A stretch of 64,000 nt of DNA, from the NCBI GenBank assembly GCA_023014335.1, contig JAECYW010000010.1, positions 744,001 through 808,000 on the forward strand, written 5' to 3'. A program made the translations under genes and the position numbers. This DNA comes from Galerina marginata (taxonomy: Eukaryota > Basidiomycota > Agaricomycetes > Agaricales > Galerinaceae). Position 1 is the first letter of the stretch. Each line of letters starts with the position of its first letter. Positions 59,675-64,000 of this stretch are shown one piece after another. The notes beneath the pieces are model-generated. The model saw only the letters and a program-made list of their open reading frames with translations. It was not told the DNA's origin and did no database searches.

Positions 59675-61902
59675 ATGGCAAAATTATCTGCGTTTCTGAC
59701 CTTAACATTCCACTTATGCCTTGTGTCGTCAGTCTCGGTCAGAAACATCCAAGGACCAGCTTACTTGAGCCCTCTTGTTGGTCAGACAGTTCAGAATCTG
59801 ACAGGCTTGGTGACTGCGAAGGTAAGCCTAGCCGATCGCTCCATATACACGTTGCTTATGATGTTATTTAAAGGCGTCCAATGGGTTTTACATTGCGGGA
59901 GAAAAGTCTGATGATATACGAGAGTCAAACGGCCTATTCATCTTCTCTAGTTCCAACACCGTGCTGAAGGCAGTGAACGTAGGGGACTTCATTTCGTTGG
60001 ACGGGCATGTATCGGAGTTTCGATCAGCTACGTCGCCGAATAATTTGTTCATGACTGAGCTCCAGTCGCCAAGCAACATCGTCGTGTTGTCCTCGAATAA
60101 CACAGTCACGCCTTTAATCCTTGGAAGAGATAGAAGTCCACCGACTCAGCTGTTTAGCGCTCTCGACGCCGGTCCTGATGGATTCCTCTCTGTTCCCAAC
60201 AACAACAGCCTCATATCTGCCGTCAACGCCACCTTGCAGCCTGACAAATATGGCATGGATTTTTGGGAGAGTCTTGAGGGTCAACTGGTCACAATCCGGA
60301 AACCTACTGCTACGGATTTTCAGAACAACTTTGGTGAATTTTGGGTATACGGTGATTGGAAGGTCACAGGAAAGAACAGCCGTGGGGGTATAACTATTAC
60401 CTTTGGTAAAGTTCTCTAGTTCGATCGATGTTCTCGCTGTTTGTTTCATTGTCTTTTTCTTAGGCCCTGACGGTATACCAGATGGGAACCCAGAGACTGT
60501 AATTATCGGCTCTCCGCTGGACAAAACCAAGAACCCCCAGACGTCTATGGGAATGGGTCTAACGGACATTACTGGTGTTGTTGTTTACCAGTACGTGTGT
60601 CCACAGTGACTTGCTTAAATTCAACGAACCTGGGTATAGATTTGGTTTCTTCTACGTCCTTCCTCTTTCGGCACCTCAAGTTACCTCCACTCCAAGTTCA
60701 ACGGCCCTTTCTGCATCATTTACATCTCTACCCGAGGAATCCTGTGTCGTAACCTTTGGCGATTACAATGTTGGTCTCGTTCATTCGGCGAGCCATGGGA
60801 CGTTGACTAAGTTTTTGACGCAGGTTGAAAACATGGCACCAACGTCCAGCCACCTTCCCACTGTTGCTGAACACATCAGTAATCTACTTAATACTCCTGA
60901 TATTATGTTCCTTCAAGAGATTCAAGACAATTCTGGGCCAACGGATGACGGTACTGTCGCTGCAAACGTCACGCTTGCGACGTTGGTGAATGCTATTGCC
61001 AAACTCAGCAATGTCACATACGAATTTGCTTCAATCGATCCTATTGACGGTCAAGACGGCGGTCAGCCTGGAGGAAACATTAGAACAGCATTCCTGTGAG
61101 TTTTCAAGTTTCAATTAAATTTGTCCGATCTGATGAGCTCAAAAGTTATCGACCTGAAAAGATCAAGCTCGTTGGCAATGCCCCTGCTGGTGGTTCCCTC
61201 GATGTCACCGAAATTACCGGGAAGTTCTTGAGGCCAGAGCTGAAGTATGCCTTGGACTACTTATATATATATAATCCCATAACTGAAGTACACGCCTTTA
61301 GCTTCAATCCAGGACGTATAGATCCGCTGAATCCTGCGTGGAATTCAACTAGAAAACCCCTTATTGCACACTGGAGCACCAAGCTAGGGCTTGACCTCTT
61401 CACAATCAATGTACACCTCAGCTCTAAGGGCGGCAGCAGCTCCACCCAGGGCGATGCAAGGACCCCTGTTAATTCTCCCCTAGAAGCTCGCACAGCTCAA
61501 GTTAGTTCTGTCGCAGTAGGTAGATCCTTTGCATATCACGGAATTCACCCCCTTATTCCTCCATACCATCAGACATTCGTCAAGAAGCTATTATCCAGGA
61601 ACCCATTCGCTAACATCATCGTTGCTGGAGACTTTAACGAGTACATCCAAACAAGATCGGTGTACAAGCCGCTCACCTCTCTCCTCACGGATATCGATGA
61701 GGTTGCTAAAATACCGGTGGTGGAAAGGTACAGTTACATTTTTGACCAGAACTCCCAACAACTCGACCACGTGCTGGTATCTGATTCTATCAAATTCCGT
61801 CGGGCACAGTTCGAGCACATACATGTGAACAATTGGTCGCCTTCGCTGAAAGTTCGTGTCAGTGACCATGATCCTTCTGTTGGACGCATTCGTATCTGTT
61901 GA
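59675..61902 (+). CDS. Secreted endonuclease/exonuclease/phosphatase-fold nuclease, copy 1
   Basis: Extracellular nuclease (ExeM/NucH-like) with an N-terminal OB-type region and a C-terminal EEP domain. Signal peptide MAKLSAFLTLTFHLCLVSSV, then IQGPAYLSPLVGQTVQNLTG. The N-terminal module has GFYIAGEKSDDIRESNGLF and VTPLILGRDRSPPTQLFSAL. EEP motifs are complete: FGDYNV-ENMAP, FLQEIQDNSG, NVHLSSKGG, VAGDFNEY, QLDHVLVSD and VSDHDPSVG, so it should be catalytically active on nucleic acid (scavenging phosphate or nucleotides). About seven introns, including a probable in-frame one at 61246-61302. Stop at 61900-61902. Tandem copy follows 0.8 kb downstream in the same orientation. Confidence 0.9.
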
Positions 61903-62715
61903 ATTTGACTACCGAGGAACCAGCAGCTTAGGCCGACCTCTCTTGCACAAAAAAGGAGAGAAAAGATGTAAAGGGTAGCACAGACCGATCATCCTAATAT
62001 TACATGGTTCGCATAAGGATCCGTAGGCGGTGGGTTCTCCGTGCGTGCCGATGACATCTAATTTCGGAAACCATATGTAACGCCGTGCCTTTTCAGAAGA
62101 CAGCTATCTCCACCCCGCTGGGTTTATTATTCACATTCAGAATGCTTTATTTTCGACTTGACTTCGCAATAGAAGGCTATTATGAAGATGGCAATCTGGC
62201 TGTGGTGTGTTGTGATTTGTTGCTATCATGGTCATTCGACGGTCGACCTTCCTGGAGTCACCACTGCGGTCAAGTAAGCTGATGCCCACAAAATGCCCAT
62301 ATAATGTGATTCTTCTTAATAAACCTGGTTGTCCTCTCTAGGTTCCCTTGCCTTCAGTGTTGGTTAATCCAAGCAAAATGAAAGAGCTTTTCCGTGTACT
62401 ATGTTCCCATGCAGACATTATCTGTGACCTTTCACGCTGTCAGCATTGGTGTCGGTCATCGACGCTGATCATACATTTGCCTGACCTTTTAGTCGTTTTT
62501 TTAGAGCACAAGCTTCACGCGGTCAACTTCACACTGCGACGCGATGCCCAGTTTAGACTTCAATGCCACAGCTACATGTGCTCAAGCCATGAACGTGTCT
62601 CGTTCCTACAATAACTCGATTAAATTTCTCATTGAGAAGCCTATAAAATGCGTTATTGGTCGTCCACCTGGGGAGCATCTCCTCGCGCGTATTGTCAGAG
62701 GCCATCGAAGCAACC
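61903..62715. other. Spacer between the tandem nuclease genes
   Basis: Carries the copy 1 3' end and the copy 2 promoter. No gene recognised. Confidence 0.45.
62642..62648 (+). promoter_or_regulatory. Probable TATA box of nuclease copy 2
   Basis: TATAAAA 74 bp upstream of the ATG at 62716. Copy 1 has no comparable element at this position. Confidence 0.55.
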
Positions 62716-64000
62716 ATGGCAAGACTATACCCTTTTATATTCTTGACATTCTACCTCTCCGTCGTTTCATCGGTCTCAATCACCGACATCCAAGGTCCAG
62801 CTTTCTTGAGCCCACTTGTGGGTCAAACGGTTCAGAAATTATCTGGTTTAGTAACCGCTAAGGTGAGATTTTGCCATTGACTTTGACCCTTCTAATAAAA
62901 TATCAAAGGCATCGAATGGCTTTTACATTTCAGGGAACAAGTCCGCTGACATACGAGAGTCAAGCGGCCTGTTCGTCTTCTCCACTTCGACAACCGTATT
63001 GAAGTCAGTGAACGTAGGGGATTTGATCACTCTGAATGGAAAAGTAACGGAATTTCGATCATCTTCATCCCCCGATAACCTATTTGGCACTGAACTTGAT
63101 TCGCCGACCAGCATCAAGGTCTTGTCTTCCGGCAACAAACTGACACCGGTGATCCTTGGAAAAGACAGAAGTCCACCGACCCAACAGTTTAGCGCCCAGG
63201 ACGTTGGTCCCGATGGATTCCTTTCCGTTCCTAATAATAGCAGCCTCATCTCTGTCGTCAATGCCACTTTGCAGCCTGATAAATTCGGGATGGATTTCTG
63301 GGAGAGCCTCGAAGGACAACTGGTCACGATTCCGAAACCTATTTCCACAGAATTTCCAAACAGTTTTGGCGAGTTCTGGGTCTACGGGGCTTGGAATGTC
63401 ACAGGAAAAAATAGTCGCGGGGGTCTTACCATCACTTTTGGTGAAGTTTCCTGGTGCTTTCGATGGCCCTCTTTTGACTCGGTTATTTGGCAGGTCCGGA
63501 TACCATACCCGACGGCAATCCTGAAACCGTGATTATTGGCTCTCCACTCGATGGCACTACTAACCCTCAGACTGCTGTTGGAGTGGGATTGACTGATATT
63601 ACTGGTGTTGTCCTTTACCAGTAAGCTGCCAATATACTGTTCTACTCTACCGACAACAAGCATTGTATTGCAGATTTGGGTTTTTCTATGTCCTCCCTCT
63701 CACTGCACCTTCTATCGTTTCCACACCAAGTCCAACAGTCCCTCCAGCTTCATTCAAGTCGAATCCAACCGATTCTTGTGTCATAACCTTCGGCGATTAT
63801 AATGTGGGTGTCCCAATTTTTTATCGCTACCATCCAATATAGTGAGGGATCGTGACGCAGGTTGACAACATGGCCCCGACATCAACTCAAATTCCACTTG
63901 TTGCCAGTCATATCAGCAGCTTTCTCAATACCCCGGACATTGTGTTTCTCCAAGAAATACAAGACAATTCTGGGCCAACGGATGACGGTACAGTGGATGC
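62716..64000 (+). CDS. Secreted endonuclease/exonuclease/phosphatase-fold nuclease, copy 2, truncated by the window edge
   Basis: Same architecture and intron positions as copy 1. Signal peptide MARLYPFIFLTFYLSVVSSV, then IQGPAFLSPLVGQTVQKLSG, the N-terminal module GFYISGNKSADIRESSGLF, VNATLQPDKFGMDFWESLEG, PDTIPDGNPETVIIGSPLDG, and the start of the EEP domain FGDYNV-DNMAPTSTQI and FLQEIQDNSGPTDDGTV, where the window ends. The catalytic His, GDFN, LDH and SDHDP parts lie beyond the window. The splice sites reading into PDTIPDG and DNMAP match those of copy 1, supporting recent duplication. Confidence 0.88.

Noticed and set aside
1..64000. tRNA, rRNA, CRISPR or riboswitch features
   Set aside because: Searched by eye for T-loop boxes (GGTTCRANNCC) and repeat-spacer patterns; nothing convincing. 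A tRNAscan run would settle it.
1..64000. Programmed frameshifting as explanation of frame breaks
   Set aside because: No common slip site, no stop codon at most sites and both insertions and deletions occur, unlike known systems.

Overview
The window looks like a euchromatic piece of an Agaricomycete (mushroom-type basidiomycete) nuclear genome. Genes are split by many short introns, mostly about 48-65 nt with GT..AG ends. They are closely packed on both strands. The gene set is typical of filamentous fungi: alternative oxidase, delta-12 desaturase, Pet127, Tsc10, Erg26, Zn2Cys6 factors and Spo71/Mug79. No rRNA, tRNA, CRISPR or intact transposon was seen. All gene models were spliced by eye from reading frames and splice sites; start codons and small exons are the weakest parts.

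Layout. 0-5 kb: 3' end of an NDUFA9-type complex I subunit (+), TOM22 (-), and a Zn2Cys6 transcription factor (+). 5-11 kb: a decayed kinase-like remnant, the 3-ketodihydrosphingosine reductase TSC10 (+), and gene-poor DNA. 11-16.5 kb: a CENP-B-like HTH protein (-) with a long CT-rich upstream region. 16.5-24.8 kb: alternative oxidase (+), a Spo71/Mug79-like PH protein (+), and the head-to-head pair mitochondrial uS12 (-) / NSE2 (+). 25-35 kb: RPN13 (-) opposite a SCOC-like coiled-coil gene (+), ARL8-like GTPase (-) opposite PET127 (+), and a universal-stress-domain protein (+). 35-43.7 kb: M3 metallopeptidase (-), pyruvate decarboxylase (-), and a divergent casein-kinase-1-like gene (+). 45-56 kb: delta-12 desaturase (+), CDC123 (-), ERG26 (-), borealin (+), POP1 (-), and a small mitochondrial coiled-coil protein (+). 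57 kb to the end: three secreted-protein genes in a row, one with a GGKA repeat and two tandem extracellular endonuclease/exonuclease/phosphatase-fold genes, the last cut by the window edge.

Most genes are unrelated housekeeping loci, so no biosynthetic cluster or new multi-gene system is claimed. Mitochondrial functions are frequent (NDUFA9, TOM22, AOX, uS12m, PET127, probably the M3 peptidase and the 55.4 kb gene). Several pairs are divergent with very short spacers, which suggests shared promoters. The most notable property is technical or evolutionary: at least eight positions in otherwise well-conserved genes need a single base removed or added to keep the conserved frame, often at short homopolymers. 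This points to uncorrected consensus errors or to a degraded allele.
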